DNA of 12,365 nucleotides from Syncephalastrum monosporum B8922 (GCA_000697355.1 JNEN01000853.1:1-12365), one strand, 5' to 3'. Numbered from the stretch's first letter, positions 6,257 through 12,365 are shown. Made by a program: numbers and translations. Notes: generated by a model from the letters alone, not told the origin.

Positions 6257-7927
6257 CTAAATATCTAATAATCTCGAAAGAGCATCTGCTGGGTTCTCGG
6301 ACCCAGGTCTGTACTCGACCTTGTAATCATAGCCTATGAGAGCGGCTGCCCAGCGTTGGACCTTGGGTGATGGCTTGGGATTTTGTAGAATATACTCCAA
6401 AGCAGAGTGATCTGTTCTAATAGTGAAATGGCGGCCGTCCAGGTAGTGCCTGAATTTATCCACCGCCCAGATCACCGCAAGGGCCTCCAAATGCGTTATC
6501 GCGTAACGTAACTCCGGTCCGAGCACTGCTCTTGACGCATAAGCGGCCACTCGTTCTTCTTCTGGACTGTCGACTGGATGCTGGGAAAGGATCGCTCCAA
6601 GGCCTCGTGTGGAAGCGTCCGTAGTGAGTACCCACTGGTGTTCCATATTAGGATACGCCAGGACTGGGGTTTCTGTCAAAGCCACCTTGAGTCTTCGAAA
6701 TGCCTCGCGTTGTGGCTCATCCCAAACGAAATCTTCTTTCTTCTTCAACAGTAATGTCAACGGCTCGGCAATCGCGGCATAGTCTTGAATGAACCTTCTG
6801 TAGTACCCTGCGGTACCCAGAAAGGAACGCACCTCGTCTGCATTCTTCGGTTCGGTCATCGCGAGCGCCTTCTCGATGTTTCTTGTGCAGGGGCGTAGAC
6901 CGTCAGCACCCACGACGTGCCCCAAGTACTCGACCTTGTTCTGCGCAAAAACGCATTTCTCCTTGCGCAGTCGTAGATTGGCATCGTTGCAGATTGTGAA
7001 TATCTTCTTGAGGTGCTCCAAGTGCTCTTCCAGCGAGTGCGAGAAAACAATAATATCGTCAACGAACACGAAGACGAACACACCGATATACGGGGCCAGG
7101 AGTCTTGTCATCAACCTTTGAAACGTTGCCGGCGCCGAAGTAAGGCCGAACGGCATCACCAAAAACTCGTACGTGCCATACTTGGTCACGAAGCCCGTCC
7201 GCTCAATGGATTCTTGTTCCATAGGTACTTGCCAATATCCCGAAGCCGCATCGAGAGTGGAGAACCACGATGCACCGCCCATCGCGTCCAACACTTCATC
7301 GATATAGGGCAACGGATAGGAGTCCTTGATCGTGCGCTTGTTCACCTGTCGATAATCGATTACCAGTCTCAACGCCCCACCGCGTTTCTTGACAAAGAAA
7401 ATCGGAGAAGACCACGCGCCTTGAGAGGGTCGAATCAGCTTGAGCTCCAACATCTTCTTCAACTCCTCCTTCAGGTGCTGATCTTCGATCCAAGTCAATC
7501 TGTAAGGCCTTGAGCGCACCGGTTGGTCCGAGGTGACCGGAATTGCGTGATCTCCGAGGGTAACGCGACCCAAACCACTGTGCTCGAAGAAGCAATGCTC
7601 ATGCTCCGTCACCAACTTCTTGATCTCGGCCGGTTCTTCGCTTCCTTCTTCGTTTGTCTTCTCTTCGGCCGACACCTCGTCCATATAAGTCTGGAATGGT
7701 AACTCCATTCCTTGGTCTTGATTCTGGGGTTCACCGCGCACCGAAATGGCGAACACTTCACCACTGTTCTGTGTTGAATCGACAACGTTCAGCTCCACGT
7801 AACCTCGTCCGTGTCGGGTGGGCACCGTGATCACTCCTTCTTTGGGATTTGGCTGGATGCCGTAGGCCTTGAACCACGTCATCCCCAACAGGCAGAGGTC
7901 TCGGTTGGTGTGCTCTTGAATGCACAT
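6257..7927 (-). pseudogene. pol: Ty3/Gypsy Pol: reverse transcriptase and RNase H
   Basis: This 556-codon frame would copy the element RNA into cDNA in cytoplasmic virus-like particles. Residues 1-25 are the end of the protease domain. RT follows, with LVIDYRQVNK (188-197), the first catalytic Asp in STLDAASGYW (Asp226), MPFGLTSAPATFQ (258-270) and the FVDD box (Asp290/291). The connection has YLGHVV (334-339). RNase H carries TDAS (Asp437), a Glu near 481 and TDHSAL (Asp506), and ends with the usual NPADALSRL. All these residues are intact. The stop follows four codons later with no integrase. The ATG is not a true start: the same frame continues upstream through a single TAG (7933-7931) into the protease ORF. 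Two ORFs inside one polyprotein frame indicate a mutated copy. Family certain, function lost or readthrough-dependent. Confidence 0.9.
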
Positions 7928-7930
7928 ATG

Positions 7931-7933
7931 CTA
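7931..7933 (-). other. In-frame amber codon splitting pro from RT
   Basis: The codon series on the minus strand is CGC CCG TAG CAT ATG. Frames on both sides are the same and the protein family continues across, so this is one substitution (for example GAG to TAG) and not an indel. The downstream hexanucleotide is CATATG, unlike the CAR-YYA readthrough context of tobamoviruses. Confidence 0.9.
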
Positions 7934-8905
7934 CGGGCGCAGTTTTCCGGCAATACGCAGCGGCACAGACACAGTGATATCACACATTCTTCTTGACCCG
8001 GCATCGAAGGTCGACAATGGCATCTGGTCGCCATTCACGTCCAGACCGAGTTTCTTGGCAAGTGGGCGGCTGATCACCGAAACGCTGGCACCCAAATCAA
8101 AAACGGCTTGAACAACGGTGTCATTAATGACAATCGGTCCTTTCATGGGTGAACTCGACAGCATCTGATCCAAATCGTATGGGTAATCATAATGCGTGTC
8201 ATCGGAAAGATATCCTTCCTCATCGGCTATGTCTTCGGTCCAGGTGCTTGAGGTGTCCGTAGAGTCGGAAAGGTACGCCTCACTATCGCTGTAATTCGCA
8301 TAGTTACTGATCCTTGATGATGTGTCACTCAAGTAGTTCGCTTGGCCACCTGCCATTTCTTGATTATGCGACTGCTTGGATCGCCGTCCGTGGAGAAATC
8401 GAAGGCCATCGCGCAAGTCCTTCCCCGCACGTTTGTCGAGGGCAATCCAGTCCGCCATACTGAGGTCTGCGTTTACTTGCTGCAGCTTCTCCCAGATTGC
8501 TTGCGGCTGGACCCTGACTGGAAGACGTCGAGGTGGTTGCCTTGGCTTTGGTGTTTTGTTCCCCGGGTCTTGCTGTTGTTGCCTGCGCGCGTCTTGAACG
8601 GGACCGGTCCAAGGTATGAACATTTGTGGTCGAGGCGGTGTTGGTGCAGGTGCTGATGTGGTTGCTTGGTTGCTTGAACGCAAGACAGGTCCTTGGTCTC
8701 TCGCCTTGCCTTTGTCCGTGGTAGTTTGTCTTTTCTTGGGCTGACGCCCTTCGGTTTCCGTCCCTTGTTCCTGGTGGCCTACTTGTGAAGCCCCTCTCTT
8801 GCCGTCTGCAGCGAATATCTGCCCCTCCGACGACTCCACCAGGTTCACGGCGTTCTTGCTTGCTTCAGGGATCTTGTGTTGACGGACGACAGTGTCCCCT
8901 TTCAC
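7931..8905 (-). CDS. pro: Gag-Pol linker and aspartic protease domain (5' part of pol)
   Basis: This is the upstream part of the pol frame, 324 codons from the first base after gag to the amber codon. The first 135 residues are basic, Gln/Pro-rich linker (KPRQPPRRLPVRVQ near 120-133). Residues 190-250 are acidic, with three YLSD repeats (191, 211, 232). The retropepsin core follows: AVFDLGASVSVIS with the catalytic Asp at 270. This aspartyl protease would dimerise to cut Gag and Pol. It has DLGAS where retroviruses have DTGA or DSGA, a variant usual in Ty3/Gypsy elements. There is no ATG near the 5' end; the frame is open upstream to about 8946 and overlaps gag in the -1 frame, so it was most likely expressed by frameshifting. 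It ends 54 residues after the catalytic Asp, which cuts off the C-terminal protease strand. Confidence 0.85.
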   Translation of the reverse strand: MKGDTVVRQHKIPEASKNAVNLVESSEGQIFAADGKRGASQVGHQEQGTETEGRQPKKRQTTTDKGKARDQGPVLRSSNQATTSAPAPTPPRPQMFIPWTGPVQDARRQQQQDPGNKTPKPRQPPRRLPVRVQPQAIWEKLQQVNADLSMADWIALDKRAGKDLRDGLRFLHGRRSKQSHNQEMAGGQANYLSDTSSRISNYANYSDSEAYLSDSTDTSSTWTEDIADEEGYLSDDTHYDYPYDLDQMLSSSPMKGPIVINDTVVQAVFDLGASVSVISRPLAKKLGLDVNGDQMPLSTFDAGSRRMCDITVSVPLRIAGKLRP

Positions 8906-8926
8906 TGCCGCCCTACTCCATTTCCC
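8888..8926 (-). promoter_or_regulatory. Candidate -1 ribosomal frameshift signal between gag and pol
   Basis: The minus strand has G GGA AAT (8926-8920) phased on gag codons exactly as X XXY YYZ. A one-base backward slip there continues GGG AAA TGG AGT and enters the protease frame with no stop. Ten bases further on, GGCAGTG (8909-8903) pairs with CACTGTC (8894-8888), a 7-bp stem with one G-U and an 8-nt loop. The gag TGA sits at the edge of this stem. The spacer is slightly longer than the usual 5-9 nt and the stem is short. This is inference from geometry. Confidence 0.5.
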
Positions 8927-9858
8927 GAGTCTTGACGGGAGCGTTCATTGCCGCCGGTGGCAGCTTGTCTGGACGACCACTGGGGACATCTTGGGCCACG
9001 GACATGTCCTTCCTCACCGCAGTCGTAACAGGTGAGGCCAGGTCTTCTTCCTCCGGGGGGGTGTCTTGACGCGGGTCCTGTTGGGCGGTCTTTCGCGCTT
9101 TCATTCTCCACCAAATGAATTTGGATGGCGCGTATACCCTCCGCTAAGTCCGTCAAGGTGGTTTGCTGGCTCACAGAATCTTGAGGAACAATTGTGCTAA
9201 CTGCCGACTTGACAGGTCGCGACACCGACGTGCTGGTCGAACTAATCGCGAGCGGAGGAGCACGCCATCCGGTCGTCTCGTTGCCGTGTAACACCGCAGC
9301 AGGGGTCCCGACCTTGTACTTGCGATTTAGCTGCTCCAGGTGTTGGGCAGCCGCGACAGTTTCTTGCCAATTATCGGGAGCACCGTCCTTTTCAACAGCG
9401 TACGCTACATCGGCGTGGATGGCACGGAAAAAATACCTTTGCTTCAGCACGATGTCATTGATTCCTACCAAGAGGAAAAGGTCTTGCAGACGCGCCGCGA
9501 TGTCTTCGACGGTCTCGTGCTCTTGCTGGCGGGCGGTTTCTATGTCATTCCACCAGGCCTCTTGCTGCGCGCGCGACGTAAATTTGGAGATGAATTTGAT
9601 CTTGAACGAATCCCAGTCCGTCACACCGTAGGCTTCCGGGTTATCTTCAATCATCTCCCACCAGGAGAGAGCGCGGCCCTTCAGGTGAGTGCCGACGACT
9701 AGCAACATATCTTGATCGGAAAATCCTGTACCGCGACGGAGACGGTCCATATGGCGAAGCCAGGAGTTTGGGTTCTGGCCAATCGCACCAGAAAACTTGT
9801 CAGGGCTCCCCATATAACGCGCCAAGGAGACGCGGCTCACTTCGTGTTCTTCAGCCAT
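8902..9858 (-). CDS. gag: Ty3/Gypsy Gag with CCHC zinc knuckle
   Basis: Gag is the structural protein of the virus-like particle and binds the element RNA. From ATG 9858-9856 it is 318 residues long. The retrotransposon Gag capsid region spans about 20-200 (ALSWWEMIEDN, FISKFTSRAQQ, ARLQDLFLLVG). A nucleocapsid zinc knuckle CYDCGEEGH...C lies at 277-291. The knuckle spacing is C-x2-C-x4-H-x5-C, one residue longer than canonical CCHC. The frame is open without a stop up to 9945, but no ATG occurs there, so 9858 is preferred; the alternative 5' limit is GTG 9945. The stop TGA at 8904-8902 overlaps the pol frame. Gag is intact in this copy and could be translated from an LTR-driven transcript, and supplied to related elements in trans. 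Confidence 0.88.
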   Translation of the reverse strand: MAEEHEVSRVSLARYMGSPDKFSGAIGQNPNSWLRHMDRLRRGTGFSDQDMLLVVGTHLKGRALSWWEMIEDNPEAYGVTDWDSFKIKFISKFTSRAQQEAWWNDIETARQQEHETVEDIAARLQDLFLLVGINDIVLKQRYFFRAIHADVAYAVEKDGAPDNWQETVAAAQHLEQLNRKYKVGTPAAVLHGNETTGWRAPPLAISSTSTSVSRPVKSAVSTIVPQDSVSQQTTLTDLAEGIRAIQIHLVENESAKDRPTGPASRHPPGGRRPGLTCYDCGEEGHVRGPRCPQWSSRQAATGGNERSRQDSGNGVGRQ

Positions 9859-9954
9859 CACGGTAGACACAACAGCGCTAATAGGTTCTTGCGTGGAAAA
9901 TAGTGATCCTGTCGTTGAAGAGACAGACGAATTGCTTGAAATCACTTTTCTTGA

Positions 9955-9973
9955 AGTCCCGGTTCGGGCCCCA
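9955..9973 (-). other. Candidate primer-binding site
   Basis: On the minus strand TGGGGCCCGAACCGGGACT begins three bases (GAT) after the LTR end. It starts with TGG, the complement of tRNA CCA, and has a GAACC segment that would pair with a tRNA TTCG T-loop. The donor tRNA cannot be named: neither tRNA gene in this window matches. CCCG/CGGG inside it can also self-pair. Confidence 0.6.
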
Positions 9974-9976
9974 ATC

Positions 9977-10401
9977 TGTCACGTGTGGTGTCTTGAACAG
10001 ATGAAATATGGCTGGAAGAAAAAGGTAAGTCGAGTTCAGGTACAGATAGAAAGGGATCAGGCGTCGGATACGGCTGATCGAGTACCAAATGTAAGTGAAC
10101 TCTTTTACCACGAAGGTCAGAAAAATAAAATAAAGGGAAGAACAAGTATTTTTTTATTCATAATAGTGCGGGAAAATTTATATAGCACTGGAAGATGACT
10201 AGATGATGATGTGACATGATAATTGGAAGTTGAACATAGAGCGGAAATAAGGAAGGAACATTAGGGAACAATAAATGAAAGGAAGGGAAGAGAACAATGG
10301 ATAGTGCTTAGTTAGAAGGATGGATGGATGGTGTGACATAGAGGAGGACAAAAAAAGAAAGTGTGATTTGATTGGATGAACATATAATGATAGGTGTGAC
10401 A
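9977..10401 (-). repeat. 5' LTR of the Gypsy element (outer end approximate)
   Basis: The inner end, ...CACGTGACA on the minus strand, stops three bases before the primer-binding site. The outer end is set at TGTCACACC (10401), which gives short inverted termini TGTCAC/GTGACA. GTGACA also occurs at 10333-10338 and near 10213, so a shorter LTR of about 362 bp is possible. With no second LTR in the window, the limits cannot be checked by alignment. A TATA box at 10184-10176 sits in the position expected for U3. The plus strand is purine-rich with a GGAT microsatellite near 10318-10331. Confidence 0.65.
10176..10184 (-). promoter_or_regulatory. LTR TATA box
   Basis: TATATAAAT on the minus strand, inside the LTR and about 320 bases upstream of the gag ATG. 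A start some 25-30 bases downstream would begin the R region and yield a transcript covering the primer-binding site and gag. Confidence 0.5.
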
Positions 10402-10516
10402 GAAAGGAACGTAATGTGATTGGCTAATCGGCCCGGAGAAAGGTATAAGAGGCATAAAATAAGTCATTTATGCGAGGCCCCAAAGGAATTCATGCTCACG
10501 TCCAAACTAACGTATT

Positions 10517-10589
10517 GCCTTGCTAGCTCAATCGGTAGAGCGTGAGACTCTTAATCTCAAGGTTGGGGGTTCGAGCCCCCCGTAGGGCT
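10517..10589 (+). tRNA. tRNA-Lys (anticodon CUU)
   Basis: A complete 73-nt cloverleaf. The acceptor is GCCTTGC with GTAGGGC (two wobbles), the D arm is GCTC/GAGC, and the anticodon stem is TGAGA/TCTCA with loop CTCTTAA. The variable loop is AGGTT, the T arm is GGGGG-TTCGAGC-CCCCC, and the discriminator is T. Anticodon CTT reads AAG lysine codons. GGTAGAGCG and GGGTTCGAGCCCC provide good internal A and B boxes for RNA polymerase III. There is no intron and no encoded CCA. The sequence is close to the usual fungal lysine tRNA. A hairpin and T4 run downstream probably end transcription. Confidence 0.95.
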
Positions 10590-10592
10590 TAC

Positions 10593-10628
10593 CGGTGAAT
10601 GTCGGGAGTTTAACTCCCTTCACCTTTT
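10593..10628 (+). terminator. tRNA-Lys trailer hairpin and Pol III T-run
   Basis: GGTGAA pairs with TTCACC, enclosing GGGAGTT-TAACTCCC, followed by TTTT at 10625-10628. The first four-T run after the tRNA is the expected RNA polymerase III stop, giving a trailer of about 36-39 nt. The hairpin is unusual for a trailer and may belong to the repeat that follows. Confidence 0.5.
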
Positions 10629-10640
10629 GCGGCAAATGTG

Positions 10641-10922
10641 TGTCGGAATCCTTTTGGCTGTTAAGTACAAGGCCAGGTGGATATAGGTGTCGGTGCCAAA
10701 TTCATCTTTTGCGCCAAAGGCGACCGCAGTAACAGCCGCAGCAACAAAGGCGTACCGCAGCAGTAGAAGGATACCGCAGCATATCTTTATTGCTGCGCAA
10801 CAGAAACGAAAATATATAAATAGCCACCTTCCATCAAAGAATAAAGGATCATCTAGCAAAGTACCCTCTATTCATAATCAGTTTATTGGCCATTGATCTG
10901 ATCAGCCAAAAGGAAACTGACA
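10641..10922 (+). repeat. Element-like segment bounded by an inverted 20-bp motif
   Basis: The left end is TGTCGGAATCCTTTTGGCTG (10641-10660), identical to the motif after tRNA-Thr (897-916). The right end, CAGCCAAAAGGAAACTGACA (10903-10922), is its inverse with 17 of 20 matches. The ~280-bp interior has four CCGCAG words (10720-10780) and a TATATAAATAG at about 10810, but no convincing ORF. No target duplication is visible. It could be a MITE, a tRNA-associated SINE body, or two oppositely oriented copies of one short repeat. Confidence 0.5.
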
Positions 10923-11244
10923 TAGGGGAAACAAAAGAATAGAGGGTGGATAAGATGATGTTTTATTATTTCTACTTCTCGCCTTTTTAATATTTTTCTA
11001 AGACTTGGCATTTGTCAGGCGAGAAGCCTTACACTACACGAACCTACCAAGTGCCTTGCAGGTCACCTAGAAAAACCCACATTGGACTATTTCTGTCCTT
11101 GGAGTGCAGGTGAGCCTATTTGAAGGTGATGTTGCAACGATCGCGTACAAATCTGTACAGCGTGGTGTAAGGTGTCAAACTGATCTGCCCGCCTAGCATG
11201 GCCCGATACAAGACCCTTTCCTTTTTTGGGTCTCTGCTAATGTT
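10923..11244. other. Unassigned region with inverted repeats
   Basis: No gene is recognised. CTTCTCGCC (10975-10983) and GGCGAGAAG (11018-11026) form a perfect 9-bp inverted pair around an AT-rich loop. AGACCC (11211-11216) and GGGTCT (11228-11233) form a second one around a T-rich loop. GAATAGAGGGT near 10938 is the inverse of ACCCTCTATTC near 10863. Confidence 0.4.
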
Positions 11245-11390
11245 TACCTTCACCTTTCTTTCGCGTAACCGCCTACCTTCACCTTTCTTTCGCGTAACCG
11301 CCTACCTTCACCTTTCTTTCACGTAACAAACCCACCTTCACCTTTCTTTCATGTAACCACTCATCTTCACCTTTTTCACGTAACAACACT
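11245..11390 (+). repeat. 29-bp minisatellite, about five units
   Basis: Units one and two (11245-11273, 11274-11302) are identical and consist of TACCTTCACCTTTCTTT, then CGCGTAACC, then GCC. Units three to five (11303-11390) decay progressively, with CGCG becoming CACG or CATG and the last unit shortened. The array is pyrimidine-rich on plus. It ends about 38 bp before a TATA box, so it may act as a set of upstream factor-binding sites. Confidence 0.85.
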
Positions 11391-11770
11391 TAAATTCATT
11401 TTTGTTCCAACCCTCATAATTTAGTACTATAAATATCCAACCATTTTTGTCCCAAATAAATCAGTCAATTGCACATCTACAAATACAAAGCTACCTTCCA
11501 GCTTATATTATCTTTTGCCTCCGTTGGAATCGCCTACTCCACCGATAACACAAGCCGCCCTCTTATTTCTTTTTACACATACAAGAGACGTACCATTCCT
11601 CTTATTTTATTCTCTCCAATTGTATAATCAAGAGACGTTTATTCCTCTTTGATTCCCTTTGTACCTTTATTTCCTTTTCTTTTCTTATCCTCGTACACGT
11701 TAAACACATACCTTGTGGTTTGACTGGTGCTCATTACATATTACCCATTCCTCTTTTATAAACTTACCCA
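11391..11770. other. Pyrimidine-rich region, possibly promoter and leader
   Basis: No ORF of note. It starts with a TATA box (11428-11435). A direct repeat CAAGAGACGT...ATTCCTCTT occurs at 11582-11603 and 11629-11650, and CCATTCCTCTT appears again near 11746. A transcript starting near 11460 is conceivable, but no coding sequence follows. The minus strand carries a GTAAGT right next to the transposase relic, at about 11768-11763. Confidence 0.35.
11428..11435 (+). promoter_or_regulatory. Possible TATA box
   Basis: TATAAATA downstream of the minisatellite, followed by an A/C-rich stretch. Its setting (CTATAAATATCCAACC) resembles the one at 12170 (GTATAAATACCCAGCC). No gene can be tied to it. 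Confidence 0.35.
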
Positions 11771-11958
11771 CTACCACAGCCTCACAGTGGTCCCAGAGAC
11801 ATTGAGACCATCAAACTGGTCCGTGAGGCTTGTCATCATTTGATCCAAGGTGACAAACGGGTTGTCATCGATTAAGCGGTCAAATGCTGCTGATGCGTTT
11901 CATTCAACAGTCTTGGTCTTCCGCCACCAGCCTTCGGCACTGTAATGACAACACCTCG
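11771..11958 (-). pseudogene. Relic of a second Tc1/IS630-type transposase (N-terminal HTH region)
   Basis: Two adjoining minus-strand frames read as one transposase DNA-binding region. Frame one (11958 to about 11876) gives GGGRPRLLNETHQQHLTA. Frame two (11875-11774) gives LIDDNPFVTLDQMMTSL, then TDQFDGLNVSGTTVRLW. This is the GRPR linker and second helix-turn-helix pattern of Tc1/mariner-IS630 transposases (R-x-L-x-x-x-H, the I-D-x-N-P segment, then S-x-x-T-V). One missing base near 11875/11876 explains the frame change. A TGA lies upstream near 11972 and a TAG follows at 11773-11771, with GTAAGT just beyond. No catalytic DDE domain was found to the left, so only this fragment survives, unless an intron hides more. 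It differs in sequence from the transposase at 1-767. Recognition rests on motif pattern only. Confidence 0.6.
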
Positions 11959-11980
11959 ACATGCAGTCCCTCATGCATGC

Positions 11981-12029
11981 ATGCAGGGTGACATGTGCAA
12001 AGCATAGCTTCAGCACATGTGACCTGCAT
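11981..12029. repeat. Imperfect 17-18 bp inverted repeat
   Basis: ATGCAGGGTGACATGTGC (11981-11998) pairs with GCACATGTGACCTGCAT (12012-12028/9) apart from one bulge and one mismatch. The loop is 13 nt. It lies just upstream of the transposase relic, next to a GCAT repeat (11971-11985). It may be a residue of that transposon's end. Confidence 0.55.
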
Positions 12030-12365
12030 ATTCTGCCTCTGTCTTCCCTGCTGCCTTCCTGTCCTTTCGGCGTGTGTTCAACACTCATCCAACGTTGACC
12101 CGCTTCTCTGTTGCCTCTTCCCTCGTTTCTTGTTGTCTCTGCCTTTTGTCGTTTATTATTCTGCTCTAGTATAAATACCCAGCCTAATTAAATAATAAAC
12201 GACATCAGATTATCTTGTTATCTTGTATACTTTTATCCTCATACCTTGTCTTTTGTCTTTGGTCCCTGTTCCCTTCCTCGGCGTCTTCCTGGTCTTGTCC
12301 TCGATCTTAGGTTCGCAGCACCTAGCACCACGCTTATGCGTACTTGAGTTCTGACCAGCTTGTGT
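12030..12365. other. Pyrimidine-rich right end with TATA-like site
   Basis: No ORF of note. The plus strand is C/T-rich up to a TATAAATA at 12170-12177, followed by an A-rich stretch and then more C/T-rich sequence to the window edge. The pattern would fit either a promoter with leader or an LTR fragment. The window ends before this can be decided. Confidence 0.35.
12170..12177 (+). promoter_or_regulatory. Possible TATA box
   Basis: TATAAATA preceded by a long pyrimidine-rich stretch. It points out of the window to the right, where any gene it serves would lie. Confidence 0.35.

Larger units (their letters stand above)
6257..10401 (-). mobile_element. Ty3/Gypsy LTR retrotransposon, 3'-truncated
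   Basis: In sense (minus) order this element has a 5' LTR (about 10401-9977), a primer-binding site (9973-9955), gag, protease, reverse transcriptase and RNase H. It then ends. No integrase domain, polypurine tract or 3' LTR is present between 6257 and the left-hand repeats, and no second copy of the LTR end TGTCACGTGTGG occurs there. The internal part is visibly more GC-rich than its surroundings, suggesting a fairly recent arrival. With integrase missing, pol broken by an amber codon and only one LTR, it cannot move by itself. Its LTR outer end lies about 115 bp upstream of the tRNA-Lys gene and transcribes away from it. Confidence 0.88.

Noticed and set aside
6876..7513. Plus-strand ORFs opposite the RT region (6876-7121, 7013-7513)
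   Set aside because: They lie antisense to a conserved, motif-complete RT frame and show no domain of their own; shadow frames.
8342..9702. Plus-strand ORFs opposite gag and protease (for example 8342-8656, 9194-9631, 9340-9702)
   Set aside because: Antisense to gag and pro, with low-complexity Ser/Arg/Cys composition typical of shadow frames.
10620..10896. ORFs on both strands between tRNA-Lys and 10896
   Set aside because: They overlap each other in a segment bounded by inverted motifs and are Ala- or Phe-rich without a domain.
11245..11390. Minisatellite as a CRISPR array
   Set aside because: Units are directly contiguous with no spacers, and the genome is eukaryotic.

Overview
This window looks like repeat-rich nuclear DNA from a filamentous fungus. 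The grounds are two eukaryotic-type tRNA genes without encoded CCA, a Ty3/Gypsy LTR retrotransposon, two kinds of Tc1/mariner-IS630 transposase relic, and a mosaic of very AT-rich DNA studded with GC-rich palindromic modules. An arbuscular mycorrhizal fungus (Glomeromycotina, Rhizophagus-like) fits best. That is inference from overall character and not from a database match. I find no convincing host protein-coding gene.

Layout. 1-894: broken Tc1/mariner transposon, minus strand, running off the left edge and inserted at a TA. 983-1055: tRNA-Thr(AGU), minus. 1479-4211: a nested repeat district. An AT-rich, hairpin-chain repeat (called family H here) is present four times; two copies form a ~400-bp-arm inverted repeat around a 763-bp spacer. 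Five copies of a ~133-149 bp GC-rich module (called module G here) lie at 2239-2387, 3246-3387, 3682-3823, 3931-4072 and 5189-5321. Two of them are flanked by target duplications inside a family H copy. 4212-5188 and 5368-6117 contain only short unassignable ORFs. 6257-10401: a 3'-truncated Ty3/Gypsy element on the minus strand (5' LTR, primer-binding site, gag, protease, RT, RNase H), split by an in-frame amber codon and lacking integrase and the 3' LTR. 10517-10589: tRNA-Lys(CUU), plus. 10641-10922: a region bounded by an imperfect inverted motif whose left half also follows the tRNA-Thr gene. 11245-11390: a 29-bp minisatellite upstream of a TATA box. 11771-11958: a decayed transposase N-terminal domain, minus. 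12170: a second TATA-like site.

How the parts relate. The Gypsy gag and pol frames overlap in the geometry of -1 frameshifting: a GGGAAAT heptamer is followed by a short stem-loop, which would have made Gag-Pol before the amber mutation. The most novel material is the family H / module G district. In both repeats, stems are kept by compensatory base changes between diverged copies, so secondary structure seems to be what is conserved. Module G behaves as an inserting element.
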